Shown piece after piece: positions 46,104 to 54,832 of a stretch of 64,000 nt of DNA (position 1 is its first letter; each line of letters opens with the position of its first letter). The stretch is from Nodosilinea sp. E11 (GTDB taxonomy: Bacteria; Cyanobacteriota; Cyanobacteriia; Phormidesmidales; Phormidesmidaceae), in contig NZ_CP136520.1 of the NCBI RefSeq assembly GCF_032813545.1, positions 3,528,001 to 3,592,000 on the forward strand. Reading direction: 5' to 3'. Made by a program: the position numbers and the translations under genes. The notes beneath the pieces are model-generated. The model was not told where the DNA came from. It was given only the letters and a program-made list of their open reading frames with translations, and did no database searches.

Positions 46104-46403
46104 TCAAGCGGGTTTAATGTCGATCGTTAACCCCACCGAGCTGAGCACGGCTACAAAAGACTCCAGCGTTAGGGGTGCCCCATTTCTGAATGGCCGTTGC
46201 AGTGTCTGACCGGCAACATCACCATTAATCGCCCCCGCTGTCGTTGTCTGTCTAGCTTTGACCACATTGTCGAGCGCCAGCCCAAAAGCCTCCCAATCGC
46301 CATCCATCAGTGTCTCGTCTAGCGACGCCTTGAGACACAAAGCAGCATAGTCTGGGTCAGCCAGTTGAACCAATAATTCGGCCTGATAATCTCTTGCTGG
46401 CAT
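46104..46403 (-). CDS. HigA-like addiction-module antitoxin (degenerate HTH)
   Basis: The 99-residue protein has the layout of the TIGR02684-type antidote family: YAALCLKASLDETLMDGDWEAFGLALDNVVKARQ, then a short helix-turn-helix region and LTLESFVAVLSSVGLTIDI at the end. The recognition part (TTTAGAINGDVAGQTLQR) is divergent. No RelE/HigB-type toxin gene lies next to it, so it is an orphan antitoxin or regulator. It lies 31 bases downstream of the XRE protein gene on the same strand. The 294 bases between it and mrr hold no gene. Confidence 0.62.
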   Translation of the reverse strand: MPARDYQAELLVQLADPDYAALCLKASLDETLMDGDWEAFGLALDNVVKARQTTTAGAINGDVAGQTLQRPFRNGAPLTLESFVAVLSSVGLTIDIKPA

Positions 46404-46434
46404 GTATCAACCCTCTCCTGAATGCAGCCAGATC

Positions 46435-46671
46435 TCAAACGTCTTTTACTTCATTGCCCAAGTAGCGCTCCACAAAAGCCTTAGCCGCTAAGGGATGCAG
46501 CGTTTTCAACGCTCTAACGATTTCCAACACTGTTTCAGCCGATGGGTCGCGCTTCTCATTCGCCCAGCGGTACACACTGTTGCGCTCAATGTCGAGAGCC
46601 GCCGCAAGGCTGTACTGGCTCACCTCATATTCCTCAAGCACCTGCCTGAGCACAAATCCTGCTTTTCCCAT
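46435..46671 (-). CDS. Small XRE-family helix-turn-helix protein
   Basis: The 78-residue protein is essentially one XRE/Cro HTH: VLRQVLEEYEVSQYSLAAALDIERNSVYRWANEKRDPSAETVLEIVRAL, with a short tail. It may regulate itself and the HigA-like gene 31 bases downstream. It could be the immunity-control or antitoxin half of a decayed module at the island's edge. Confidence 0.78.
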   Translation of the reverse strand: MGKAGFVLRQVLEEYEVSQYSLAAALDIERNSVYRWANEKRDPSAETVLEIVRALKTLHPLAAKAFVERYLGNEVKDV

Positions 46672-46796
46672 GCCTTCATGGTGTCAGAGGACTATAACCG
46701 AGTAAATGTCCATTCGGTAGACGAGAGCCCAACTGTTGACGACATCCAAAACGGCTACTATAATCGCGTTGTTGACTCTAAAACAAGGTTTTCCCG

Positions 46797-47129
46797 ATGC
46801 AATCTAACTCCACCAGGCGCTACAGTGCCCGCATTGTCACCCCCGACCCTGCCACAGGTTCAGAGCCTGCCGATTCCAACCAAATCCATCTCGAACTCAC
46901 CCTCAAACTCCACAGCTACCCCAACCCCGATCGCGAACCCGTCAAAATCCTCGTCATCGGCAGCAAGCGATCGGTGAGTTCCATTGTCGTCGCCCTCCAC
47001 CAACTCGGCTTTGCCGAAATCTTCGAGTGGACAGACTTTCTCAGTGCCCCAAATGCCGATCGGCCCCTCCAGTTCGCCCCTGGAGAGGTGATGAAGGCGT
47101 TGGTTAAATTCTTGCCCCGCGAAGCGTAG
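46797..47129 (+). CDS. Hypothetical protein (110 residues)
   Basis: The protein is soluble with alternating strands and helices (HLELTLKLHSYPNPDREPVKILVIGSKRSVSSIVVALHQLGFAEIFEWTDFL). I do not recognise a domain. It is divergent from the XRE gene. Its 3' end overlaps a small inverted repeat. Composition is like the core genome, so it probably marks the end of the AT-rich island. Confidence 0.6.
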   Translation: MQSNSTRRYSARIVTPDPATGSEPADSNQIHLELTLKLHSYPNPDREPVKILVIGSKRSVSSIVVALHQLGFAEIFEWTDFLSAPNADRPLQFAPGEVMKALVKFLPREA

Positions 47130-47149
47130 GGCTGGCCGTGCCCCCCTAC
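47126..47149. repeat. Imperfect GTAGGG...CCCTAC hairpin
   Basis: GTAGGGCTGGCC and the following GTGCCCCCCTAC form an imperfect inverted repeat at the overlap of two convergent gene ends. It resembles the other CCCTAC-ended hairpins. Confidence 0.4.
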
Positions 47150-47613
47150 AGGGCCGGATCGCACCGAATTTCTACCATGAAGCCATCAGGGTCGTAGAAA
47201 TAGACGCCGCGCCCGGTGGGGCGAGTGACGGGGCCGTGGGCAATTTCAATCTGGTTCGCCGCCAGCACCGCCAGCGCCCCGTCAAACTCTGCCGGGTCAA
47301 TGTCAAAGGCCAGGTGGTAGGCGCGGGTAAAGGTTTTATCGGGGTTTGGGTCGGGCGGCTCCAGGTCTGGAGCCCCAAATAAGTCAAGAATTAGCCCGTC
47401 GGGCAACACAAAGTTAGCCACCTTCCCCGTGGCGACCAACTCTTTCAGAGTGTCATCTACCTCGTCGCCGGTCAGCTCCCGCAGCCCCAGCAGCCCGCCG
47501 TAGAACTGGCGCGAGGCGTCCATATCCTTGACGTTGAGGGCCAAGTGATGAATGCGGCGGAGTTGACCTAGAGCCAGGGTCGCCAGAGTTTGAGCGGTAG
47601 AGCTAGGGTTCAT
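47146..47613 (-). CDS. VOC family (glyoxalase/bleomycin-resistance fold) protein
   Basis: From ATG 47613 the 155-residue protein has two beta-alpha-beta-beta-beta halves: RIHHLALNVKDMDASRQFYGGLLGLRE with the metal-binding His, then AYHLAFDIDPAEFDGAL and VYFYDPDGFMVEIRCD with the closing Glu. Members include dioxygenases, isomerases and resistance proteins; the substrate is not determined. It is divergent from the pseudouridine synthase gene with 32 bases between starts. Confidence 0.88.
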   Translation of the reverse strand: MNPSSTAQTLATLALGQLRRIHHLALNVKDMDASRQFYGGLLGLRELTGDEVDDTLKELVATGKVANFVLPDGLILDLFGAPDLEPPDPNPDKTFTRAYHLAFDIDPAEFDGALAVLAANQIEIAHGPVTRPTGRGVYFYDPDGFMVEIRCDPAL

Positions 47614-47645
47614 GGGCGCAAAATTGTCCAAAGATAGGGCGCACT

Positions 47646-48623
47646 ATGATTGATTATAGAAATCCTACCGCGCTCAATCTTTACGCCATCGCCGACCAAA
47701 CCTTCGAACTCACCGTTGAACATCCCGACCCCGAGCGGCTCGATCGCTGGCTCACGGCCAACGTCAAAGAGCTGTCTCGCAACCGCGTACAAAAGCTGAT
47801 CGACTGGGAATATGTGCAAATCAACGGCCAGCTCTGCACCAACAAAAAAGAAGCGGTGCAGGTGGGCGATCGCATCCAGCTCACCATCCCCGCACCCCGC
47901 CCGCTCGAACTCACCGCCGAAGACATTCCCCTCGACATCCTCTACGAAGACGAGCACCTGATCATTCTCAACAAGCCCGCTGGCTTAGTTGTGCACCCTG
48001 CCCCCGGCAACATGAGCGGCACCCTGGTCAACGCCGTGCTGGCCCACTGCGGCGATCAGCTGCTCGGCATTGGCGGTGTGCAGCGCCCCGGCATTGTGCA
48101 TCGGCTCGACAAAGACACCACCGGGGCGATCGTGGTGGCCAAAACCGACCTGGCCCACAGCGACCTCCAGGCCCAAATGAAAGCCAAAACCGCCCGACGC
48201 GAATACCTTGGCGTCGTCTACGGCGCGCCCAAAGCCAACTCAGGCACCATCGACGCGCCCCTGGGTCGCCACCCGGTCGATCGCAAAAAAAATGCCGTGG
48301 TGCCGCTAGCAAAAGGCCGCACCGCCATCACCCACTGGCAGGTAGAAGAACGCCTGGGCAACTTCTCACTGCTGCGCTTTCGCCTAGAGACGGGGCGCAC
48401 CCATCAAATCCGGGTCCACAGTACCCACATCGGCCACCCCCTGGTGGGCGATCTCACCTACGGTTCAGGGCGCGATGTGGGGGTAAAGTTGCCCGGTCAG
48501 GCTCTCCATGCCGAGCGGTTAGAACTACGCCATCCGGCCACGGGGGAACAGGTGGTGGCGATCGCCCCCCTGCCCGCCCATTTTCTCAAGCTGCTCACGG
48601 TCTTGAGAGGTCGATCGGGGTAA
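47646..48623 (+). CDS. RluA/RluD-family rRNA pseudouridine synthase
   Basis: The 325-residue enzyme has an N-terminal S4 RNA-binding domain (about 25-90; RLDRWLTANVKELSRNRVQKLI) and the catalytic domain with GIVHRLDKDTTGAIVVAK (catalytic Asp) and ETGRTHQIRVHSTHIGHPLVGD. The S4-containing type most resembles RluD, which modifies the helix 69 loop of 23S rRNA, but RluC-type specificity cannot be excluded. Confidence 0.93.
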   Translation: MIDYRNPTALNLYAIADQTFELTVEHPDPERLDRWLTANVKELSRNRVQKLIDWEYVQINGQLCTNKKEAVQVGDRIQLTIPAPRPLELTAEDIPLDILYEDEHLIILNKPAGLVVHPAPGNMSGTLVNAVLAHCGDQLLGIGGVQRPGIVHRLDKDTTGAIVVAKTDLAHSDLQAQMKAKTARREYLGVVYGAPKANSGTIDAPLGRHPVDRKKNAVVPLAKGRTAITHWQVEERLGNFSLLRFRLETGRTHQIRVHSTHIGHPLVGDLTYGSGRDVGVKLPGQALHAERLELRHPATGEQVVAIAPLPAHFLKLLTVLRGRSG

Positions 48624-48647
48624 GTGCAGCCCCGGCCACATACTGCA

Positions 48648-49568
48648 CTAGCGACGAAAATCGGTCGGGCCGGTATAGCCCGATAGCTCTGCTAGCCGCG
48701 CCAAACTCTGCGTGCCCGCATAAAATTCGCCGTTGATCTCCCAACTTGGGAAACCGGTAATCTCTGGTTTAGAGCGACATAGAGCGGTCTGGGAGTTTTG
48801 CCCGTCTTCGGCGCACTCTACCGTAGTGAGCGCCTGGATCGCTTCGGCCCCAAAGAGCTGCTTTTGGTCGTGGCAGTGGGGGCACCACCAGGCGGCGTAC
48901 ATGACTGCGCCAATGTCGGTCAGGTGGTTGGCCAGGGCCACTTCAGCCGGGCCAGAGGCCGTAGTAATCGGCGGCCCTACCTGCCCGGCCACATCACCGT
49001 TGGGGCTACCTCCGGCATTGATCGGGGCGTAGACGGCCAGGGTAGCGGTGATTGTCAGCACTGCGACAATAAAGCCCATAAAGGCGAGTTGCCCCAGGTC
49101 ATCCCACCGATTGCCCAGCAGAATAATCACAAACATAGACAGGGCAAACAGTGCTGAACCCACGCAGTAGGGGCAGAAGGTCTGAAGCTCAAAGGCCAGC
49201 ACCGTCATCAGGTAGCCGCTGAATACCACCATGGCGGTGGCCAACAAAAACATCAGCGGCCAGGTCCAGGTTTCAAGTTTTTGGCGCAGGTCTTTGCTGG
49301 TGTCGGCATTGATCAGCAGGGGGGCAACGGCCATTACCACCATGGTGCCGTAGGCCAAGAAGCCAAACAGCGTCAGGGGCAGGCCAAATACAGTACCCCA
49401 GGGGCTAGAGAGCACGCGATCGCAGCCCTCGGTCGGGCAGGTGCCACCGCCCATCAGCTTGCCAATGGTCAGATAGCCGGTACCTAGCGCACCCACCAGG
49501 GCAATGCCTGCAACCAGCCAACGCGACCAGCGATGAATCCAACGGCTGTCCTGACGACGACGTCTCAT
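48648..49568 (-). CDS. VKOR-thioredoxin fusion (bacterial/plastid LTO1 type)
   Basis: From ATG 49568 the 306-residue membrane protein has a VKOR domain (about 10-180) with loop Cys44 and Cys49 (TCPTEGCDRVLSSPWG) and active-site CPYC (Cys132/135), then a C-terminal thioredoxin-like domain with CPHC (229-232). VKOR fusions make disulfides in the lumen or periplasm, passing electrons to quinones, and support photosystem assembly. A GTG six codons upstream is an alternative start. It is convergent with the pseudouridine synthase gene. Confidence 0.92.
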   Translation of the reverse strand: MRRRRQDSRWIHRWSRWLVAGIALVGALGTGYLTIGKLMGGGTCPTEGCDRVLSSPWGTVFGLPLTLFGFLAYGTMVVMAVAPLLINADTSKDLRQKLETWTWPLMFLLATAMVVFSGYLMTVLAFELQTFCPYCVGSALFALSMFVIILLGNRWDDLGQLAFMGFIVAVLTITATLAVYAPINAGGSPNGDVAGQVGPPITTASGPAEVALANHLTDIGAVMYAAWWCPHCHDQKQLFGAEAIQALTTVECAEDGQNSQTALCRSKPEITGFPSWEINGEFYAGTQSLARLAELSGYTGPTDFRR

Positions 49569-49687
49569 GATGCGCCTCTCTTCCACAACAATTGACCCAA
49601 ACTCTACAGCAAACTTGGGCAGGGTCGGCCTGCTTGCTTAGTGTCTATAGTAGCCTCCCCCTCAGGATAGGGGGATAGGCAGCCCTC

Positions 49688-50533
49688 CTAGGGAGCCACC
49701 ATCGTCGGCATGGTTAGGGTACCCTCCAGAGCTTGCAGCCCTTCCTGCATCGACTCCACAAACTGACCCACCCGAATCGGGTCGATGGGCTGATTGATGT
49801 CGCCCTGGCGCTTGAGCGAGCTGGCCACAATCACGCCGTCAGCAGCCTTCATTAGAGTGCCAATGTTTTCCCAATCGGCTCCGCTGCCGATGAAGACAGG
49901 GTGATCCCCAGCCGCCGCCTTGGCCAATTCCAGGTCTTCGAGGCTGGGGGGGCTACCGGTGGCCCAGCCCGAGAGAATAATGCCGTCGGCCATGCCCCGG
50001 TGAATAGTCTCCTGCACTGCCGTGGTCAGGTTAGGCGATCCCAGGGGGCGGGCGTGCTTGACAAGCACATCGGCCAAAATTTTCACCGAGCTGCCCAGCT
50101 CCTTACGGTAGCGCAGCAGGTCATGGGCACAGCCTTCGATCAGGCCCTGGTCGGTGGCCATTACCCCGGTCAACACATTGACTCGAATAAACGCGGCCCC
50201 GGTGCAGGTGGCGATCGCGAGGGCACTGCGAGCATCGTTGCGCAGCACATTGATGCCAATGGGCACCGTGATCAGGGTTTGTAGGCGCTGCACCACCATA
50301 CCCATGGCGCTGACCACCGCTGGGTCAACCTGACCCTTGGTAAAGGGGGCATCAAAGAAATTCTCGACAATGATGCCGTGGACACCGCCTGAGGCCAAGG
50401 CCGTAGCCTCTTGCTCAGCGCGATCGATCACGGCCTGGAGGTCTCCCTGCCAGCGGGGAGAAGTGGGCAGGGGCAGCAGGTGCAATACCCCGATGACTGG
50501 GTTATGGGTGTTAAAGACTTCAGTTAAGTCCAC
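49688..50533 (-). CDS. btpA: BtpA family photosystem I biogenesis protein
   Basis: The 281-residue protein is a TIM-barrel-like BtpA homologue: GVLHLLPLPTSPRW at the start, GVHGIIVENFFDAPF, VLRNDARSALAIATCTGAAFIRVNVL, and PVFIGSGADWENI. In Synechocystis BtpA is a thylakoid-associated protein that stabilises PSI reaction-centre proteins. The start is GTG at 50533. It is divergent from rimO with 373 bases between. Confidence 0.92.
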   Translation of the reverse strand: MDLTEVFNTHNPVIGVLHLLPLPTSPRWQGDLQAVIDRAEQEATALASGGVHGIIVENFFDAPFTKGQVDPAVVSAMGMVVQRLQTLITVPIGINVLRNDARSALAIATCTGAAFIRVNVLTGVMATDQGLIEGCAHDLLRYRKELGSSVKILADVLVKHARPLGSPNLTTAVQETIHRGMADGIILSGWATGSPPSLEDLELAKAAAGDHPVFIGSGADWENIGTLMKAADGVIVASSLKRQGDINQPIDPIRVGQFVESMQEGLQALEGTLTMPTMVAP

Positions 50534-50906
50534 GTGAATTTTGCCTGGACTCGCACAACGTTATAGAACCGTAGAGAAACCCGGCTGCGGCGGCAAACTC
50601 AGGCTTATCTACCCTATCAGCATATCAATCCCTGGGACCGGATTTAGGTCACCCCCTGCTTTTGTGATGTATTATTTATGAGTGTTAATTTGTATTGCCC
50701 CCGGTGCCATTGGCTAAAAGATTTGCTGGGCAATTCGTCAACACAGGATTGATGGATGCCTGATTGCCAAATCTAGGGGCAGGGTTGGGGGTATTAGTGC
50801 CGATGCAAACGGCAGCTAATGGCCCTGATGCAGCTAAGTCGGTGTTGCGACCCCGAGTTTTGGTAAGACTGGCGTGTTCACCCACTGAGAGACACCGAGA
50901 AACACC
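50534..50906. other. Divergent control region btpA-rimO
   Basis: The 373-base gap holds no convincing gene. A 66-codon minus-strand frame (50685-50885) has low-complexity Asn/Gly/Pro composition and starts with GTG without a ribosome site. A TATTATTTATGAGT stretch near 50667 is A+T-rich and could carry promoter elements, but no full promoter was matched. Confidence 0.3.
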
Positions 50907-52259
50907 ATGGGGCTAAAGCCAACAGTCGCGTTCAACCACCTGGGCTGCGAAAAAAATCGAGTTGATACCGAGCATATGCTGGGCTTGCTGGTGCAAGCGG
51001 GCTACCAGGTAGACGCCAACGAAGAACTGGCCGACTACGTGGTGGTCAACACCTGTAGCTTTATTGAAGAAGCAAGAGAAGAGTCGGTGCGCACCCTGGT
51101 AGAACTCGCCGCCGCTCAAAAGAAGGTGGTAATCACCGGCTGTTTGGCCCAGCACTTTCAGCATGAGCTGTTAGAAGAAATTCCTGAAGCGGTCGCTCTA
51201 GTGGGTACCGGCGACTACAACCGCATTGTCGAGGTCATCGAGCGGGCCGAGGCCGGAGAACGGGTGAAAATCGTCTCGCCAGAGCCCACCTACATTGCCG
51301 ATGAAACGGTGCCACGCTACCGTACTACGGCCTCCAGCGTGGCCTACCTGCGGGTAGCAGAGGGCTGCGACTACCGCTGTGCCTTCTGTATTATTCCGCA
51401 TCTGCGCGGTAATCAGCGATCGCGCTCCATTGAGTCGATCGTGGCCGAGGCCCACCAACTGGCCGCCGAAGGGGTGCAAGAACTGGTGCTGATCTCCCAG
51501 ATCACCACCAACTACGGTATGGATCTCTACGGCAAGCCCCGCTTGGCCGAGCTGCTGCGGGCGCTGGGCGAGGTCGATGTGCCCTGGGTACGGATGCACT
51601 ATGCCTACCCCACTGGCCTCACCCCCGAAGTGATCGCCGCCATTCGTGAAACCCCTAACGTGCTGCCCTACCTCGATCTACCCCTACAGCACTCTCACCC
51701 CGAGGTGCTGCGGGCGATGAACCGCCCCTGGCAGGGCCAGGTCAACGACGATGTCATCTACCGCATCAAAGAGTCGCTGCCTGAGGCCGTGTTGCGCACA
51801 ACCTTTATTGTCGGTTTTCCTGGGGAAACCGAGGCCCACTTTGAGCATTTGCTCGAATTCGTCGATCGCCATCAGTTTGATCACGTCGGCGTATTTAGCT
51901 TCTCCGCTGAGGAGGGCACCCCGGCCTATAGTCTGCCCAACCAGGTGCCCCAGTCTGAGCGCGATCGCCGTCGCGAAGCCCTGATGCTGGCCCAGCAGCC
52001 CATCGCCTGGGAGCACAACCGCGCTCACATTGGTCAAGCCGTCGATGTGCTGATCGAGCAAGAAAATCCAGCGACGGGGATGGCGATCGGGCGATCGGCC
52101 CGCTTTGCTCCCGAGGTTGATGGCCTGGTCTATGTGACTGGCACCGCCGCTCTAAACCAAATTGTGCCGGTTACCATCACCGCCGCCGATACCTACGACC
52201 TGTTTGGTGAAATAGCCACCGTGCCTGCCCCAGAGCCTTCCCTGAGCTTGGCCCATTGA
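50907..52259 (+). CDS. rimO: Ribosomal protein S12 methylthiotransferase
   Basis: The 450-residue radical-SAM enzyme adds a methylthio group to Asp of ribosomal protein S12. It has the N-terminal MTTase domain with three conserved cysteines ([24 protein letters not shown]), the radical-SAM CxxxCxxC ([12 protein letters not shown]), and a C-terminal TRAM domain. The N-terminal [16 protein letters not shown] favours RimO over MiaB. It is followed by a crhR-like gene after 82 bases, the order seen in Synechocystis. Confidence 0.94.
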   Translation: MGLKPTVAFNHLGCEKNRVDTEHMLGLLVQAGYQVDANEELADYVVVNTCSFIEEAREESVRTLVELAAAQKKVVITGCLAQHFQHELLEEIPEAVALVGTGDYNRIVEVIERAEAGERVKIVSPEPTYIADETVPRYRTTASSVAYLRVAEGCDYRCAFCIIPHLRGNQRSRSIESIVAEAHQLAAEGVQELVLISQITTNYGMDLYGKPRLAELLRALGEVDVPWVRMHYAYPTGLTPEVIAAIRETPNVLPYLDLPLQHSHPEVLRAMNRPWQGQVNDDVIYRIKESLPEAVLRTTFIVGFPGETEAHFEHLLEFVDRHQFDHVGVFSFSAEEGTPAYSLPNQVPQSERDRRREALMLAQQPIAWEHNRAHIGQAVDVLIEQENPATGMAIGRSARFAPEVDGLVYVTGTAALNQIVPVTITAADTYDLFGEIATVPAPEPSLSLAH

Positions 52260-52341
52260 ATGGGCCTCCTGGCTTGCCCAGCTAAGTTGACCCAACTGAG
52301 TTTGTTTCACAGTCTTTTGTCCACCGTCTTGAGGAACCACT

Positions 52342-53745
52342 ATGACCTTATCGTTTGCCAGTTTGGGGTTGTCTGAAGCCCGCGTTAGCCATCTAGAGGC
52401 CATGGGCTACGAAGAACCCACCGCCATTCAGGCAGAGGCCATTCCCCATTTGCTCTCAGGGCGCGACCTGATTGGCCAGGCCCAAACCGGCACCGGCAAG
52501 ACCGCTGCCTTCGCCCTACCCCTGATGGAGCAGGTCGATGCCAGCAACCCGGCGGTGCAGGTGCTGGTGCTAACCCCCACCCGTGAGCTGGCGATTCAGG
52601 TGTGTCAGGCCATACGCGGCTTTCGCATCAGCGGTCGCCCCAAGGTGCTAGCCATCTACGGCGGTCAGTCGATCGAGCGTCAGCAAGAGCAGCTCAGACG
52701 GGGCACCCAGATCGTGGTGGGCACCCCTGGGCGCGTGCTCGACATGCTTAACCGGGGTAGCCTGTCGCTGCAAAGCCTGGGCTGGCTGGTGCTCGACGAA
52801 GCCGACGAAATGCTCAATATGGGCTTTATTCAGGACGTTGAGAAAATTCTCAGCAAGGCTCCTGCCGACCGGCAAACCGCCTTTTTCTCGGCCACTATGG
52901 CCCCTGCTATCCGCGAACTGGCCACCAAGTTTTTGCAGTCTCCGGTGACAGTCACGGTGCAGTCGCCCAAGGCTTCGCCCAAGCAGATTCAGCAGGTGAG
53001 CTACATCGTGCCTCGCGGCTGGACTAAAGTACGCGCCCTCCAGCCTATTCTTGAGCTAGAAGACCCTGAAACCGCGATTATCTTTGTGCGCACTCGCCGC
53101 ACCGCTGGGGACCTCACCCGCCAACTTCAGGCAGCGGGCTACAGCGTTGATGAGTACCACGGCGACCTCAGCCAGTCCCAGCGCGAGCGGCTGCTGATGC
53201 GTTTTCGTCAGCAGCAGGTGAAGCTGGTGGTGGCTACCGACATCGCGGCCCGAGGCCTGCACGTCGATGACCTCACCCACGTGATCAACTTCGACATGCC
53301 CGACGCCATGGAGAGCTATGTGCACCGCATTGGCCGCACCGGGCGGGCGGGCAAAAAAGGCGTCGCCATCTCCCTGGTCACTCCCCTAGAGAAGTACAAG
53401 CTGCGGCAGATTGAGCGCCACACCAAGCAGCCGATGACCCTGGTTAAAATTCCCACCCGGGCCGAAATTGCGGCCCGCAACCTAGAGCGGCTACGTAGCC
53501 AGGTGCGTGAAGCGATCACCAGCGAGCGGCTGGCGTCGTTTTTGCCGATTGTGTCTCAGCTAAGCGAAGAGTATGACCTGCGCACCGTGGCCGCTGCCGC
53601 TCTGCAAATGGCCTACGACAAAACCGTACCCGCCTGGCAGCGAGAGCACCACAGCAGCGAACCCGAAGAAAGCGGTACCCCCATGCCTAAAAAGCGCAAA
53701 GGGACGTCGGCTGAGCCGCGCCAGGTAAGCAAAGCGAAGGAATAA
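52342..53745 (+). CDS. crhR: DEAD-box RNA helicase, CrhR type
   Basis: The 467-residue helicase has all DEAD motifs: AQTGTGKT, PTRELAIQV, TPGRVLD, DEAD (LVLDEADEM), SAT, ATDIAARGL and HRIGRTGRAG. The C-terminal stretch ends basic and Lys-rich. Length and position after rimO match the cold- and redox-responsive CrhR of cyanobacteria, which unwinds and anneals RNA. In Synechocystis the rimO-crhR message is processed between the genes, so the 82-base spacer here may be a processing site (inference). Confidence 0.92.
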   Translation: MTLSFASLGLSEARVSHLEAMGYEEPTAIQAEAIPHLLSGRDLIGQAQTGTGKTAAFALPLMEQVDASNPAVQVLVLTPTRELAIQVCQAIRGFRISGRPKVLAIYGGQSIERQQEQLRRGTQIVVGTPGRVLDMLNRGSLSLQSLGWLVLDEADEMLNMGFIQDVEKILSKAPADRQTAFFSATMAPAIRELATKFLQSPVTVTVQSPKASPKQIQQVSYIVPRGWTKVRALQPILELEDPETAIIFVRTRRTAGDLTRQLQAAGYSVDEYHGDLSQSQRERLLMRFRQQQVKLVVATDIAARGLHVDDLTHVINFDMPDAMESYVHRIGRTGRAGKKGVAISLVTPLEKYKLRQIERHTKQPMTLVKIPTRAEIAARNLERLRSQVREAITSERLASFLPIVSQLSEEYDLRTVAAAALQMAYDKTVPAWQREHHSSEPEESGTPMPKKRKGTSAEPRQVSKAKE

Positions 53746-53930
53746 TCGCCTGGGGTTTATCGGCTAAGGTTGGTCAGTTGGGGCGATCGCGACTGTTACG
53801 GTGGCGATCGCCCTAAGTTTTGTGCAGCCAGTTGCGTTTGATTGCGTATGCCAGCACACAACCGGTTCTCTAGGGCATCCTAAGATTAGGAGAAGCTTAG
53901 GTTAACTCTGGATCACAGGAGGTGACCGTC

Positions 53931-54128
53931 ATGTTGGTAATAATGACCGATAACCAACTCATCGCGCCCCAAAAAGTCTGCTGTAACTGCCTCATGGCCG
54001 ATCGCCACGGCCAACCTCGCTGGCATCAAGGGGTGTTGCGCTGTGGCCATCAGGTGGCCAGTCTAGACCAGGCCCAGCCCACCCAGTTTGAGTGCGAGAT
54101 GGGTTTTCGGGTAGCCGATATTAGCTAA
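53931..54128 (+). CDS. Small conserved-looking protein with a Cys/His cluster
   Basis: The start is ATG 53931 rather than the GTG at 53922, since AGGAGG lies eight bases before the ATG. The 65-residue protein contains CCNCLMADRHG and RCGHQV, spaced to bind zinc (two Cys plus Cys-His). No known family was assigned. It follows crhR by 185 bases and precedes the Tic20-family gene. Confidence 0.6.
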   Translation: MLVIMTDNQLIAPQKVCCNCLMADRHGQPRWHQGVLRCGHQVASLDQAQPTQFECEMGFRVADIS

Positions 54129-54285
54129 ACGGTTAGGGACTGTGGTACGAAGCTCCAGGGTTGAAGGGTCGCCTTAACCTCAGACTGGGTGCTGGCAGTT
54201 TCTCGTGCACCCTCGTCAATTTTGGATTTACGATATGGTATGGCTATAGCCCCGTAGCCTTTAGCCTGTCGTCTGGAGACACATC

Positions 54286-54780
54286 ATGACCTGGAGCAGT
54301 TCCCCCAACCCCACCTTTTTAGATCGCATTCTGGCGGCTCTTCCCTACATTCTGCCGATTACGGCTGGGTTGCCCTACGGTTTTCAGCTGATTAATCAGT
54401 TTCCGGTGTTTGGGTTTTTGCTACTGCCTCTAGCTCCGCTGATTACCCTCTATGGCACTCTAGAGGGCACAATTCCGTTCTTTGGCCTGATTGTGTTCTT
54501 TGCCCTGATTTTGCTGGTAGTGCGCAACGAAAACATCAGCCGATTCATTCGCTTTAACACAATGCAGGCTATTCTGCTGAGCATTATTCTGGCGGTATGT
54601 GGTCTCATTTTGGGTCTGCTCGACCCCAGTATCTTTGGAGAGCTACTCTTTAGCACCCTGGCCAATGTGCTGTTTTTAGGCATGCTGATTTCGGTAGGGT
54701 TCTCTCTGGTACAGACCTTTAGGGGCCTCTACGCTGAAATTCCAACCTTGTCTGAAGCTGTGCACATGCAGGTGCGGTAG
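54286..54780 (+). CDS. Tic20 family membrane protein
   Basis: The 164-residue protein has four hydrophobic helices and the signature RNENISRFIRFNTMQAILLSI used by Tic20/Ycf60 proteins. Plastid Tic20 is a channel component of protein import; the role of cyanobacterial relatives is unknown but they are probably plasma- or thylakoid-membrane proteins. It is convergent with the FAH-family gene, 52 bases apart. Confidence 0.9.
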   Translation: MTWSSSPNPTFLDRILAALPYILPITAGLPYGFQLINQFPVFGFLLLPLAPLITLYGTLEGTIPFFGLIVFFALILLVVRNENISRFIRFNTMQAILLSIILAVCGLILGLLDPSIFGELLFSTLANVLFLGMLISVGFSLVQTFRGLYAEIPTLSEAVHMQVR

Positions 54781-54832
54781 CCGTTGTAATTGCCCCCACA
54801 ACTCATGCTGGTGATCGCTTGGCAGGGGGGCG

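Noticed and set aside
50685..50885. Possible 66-residue peptide in the btpA-rimO gap
   Set aside because: GTG start without ribosome site, low-complexity Asn/Gly/Pro sequence and no recognisable domain.
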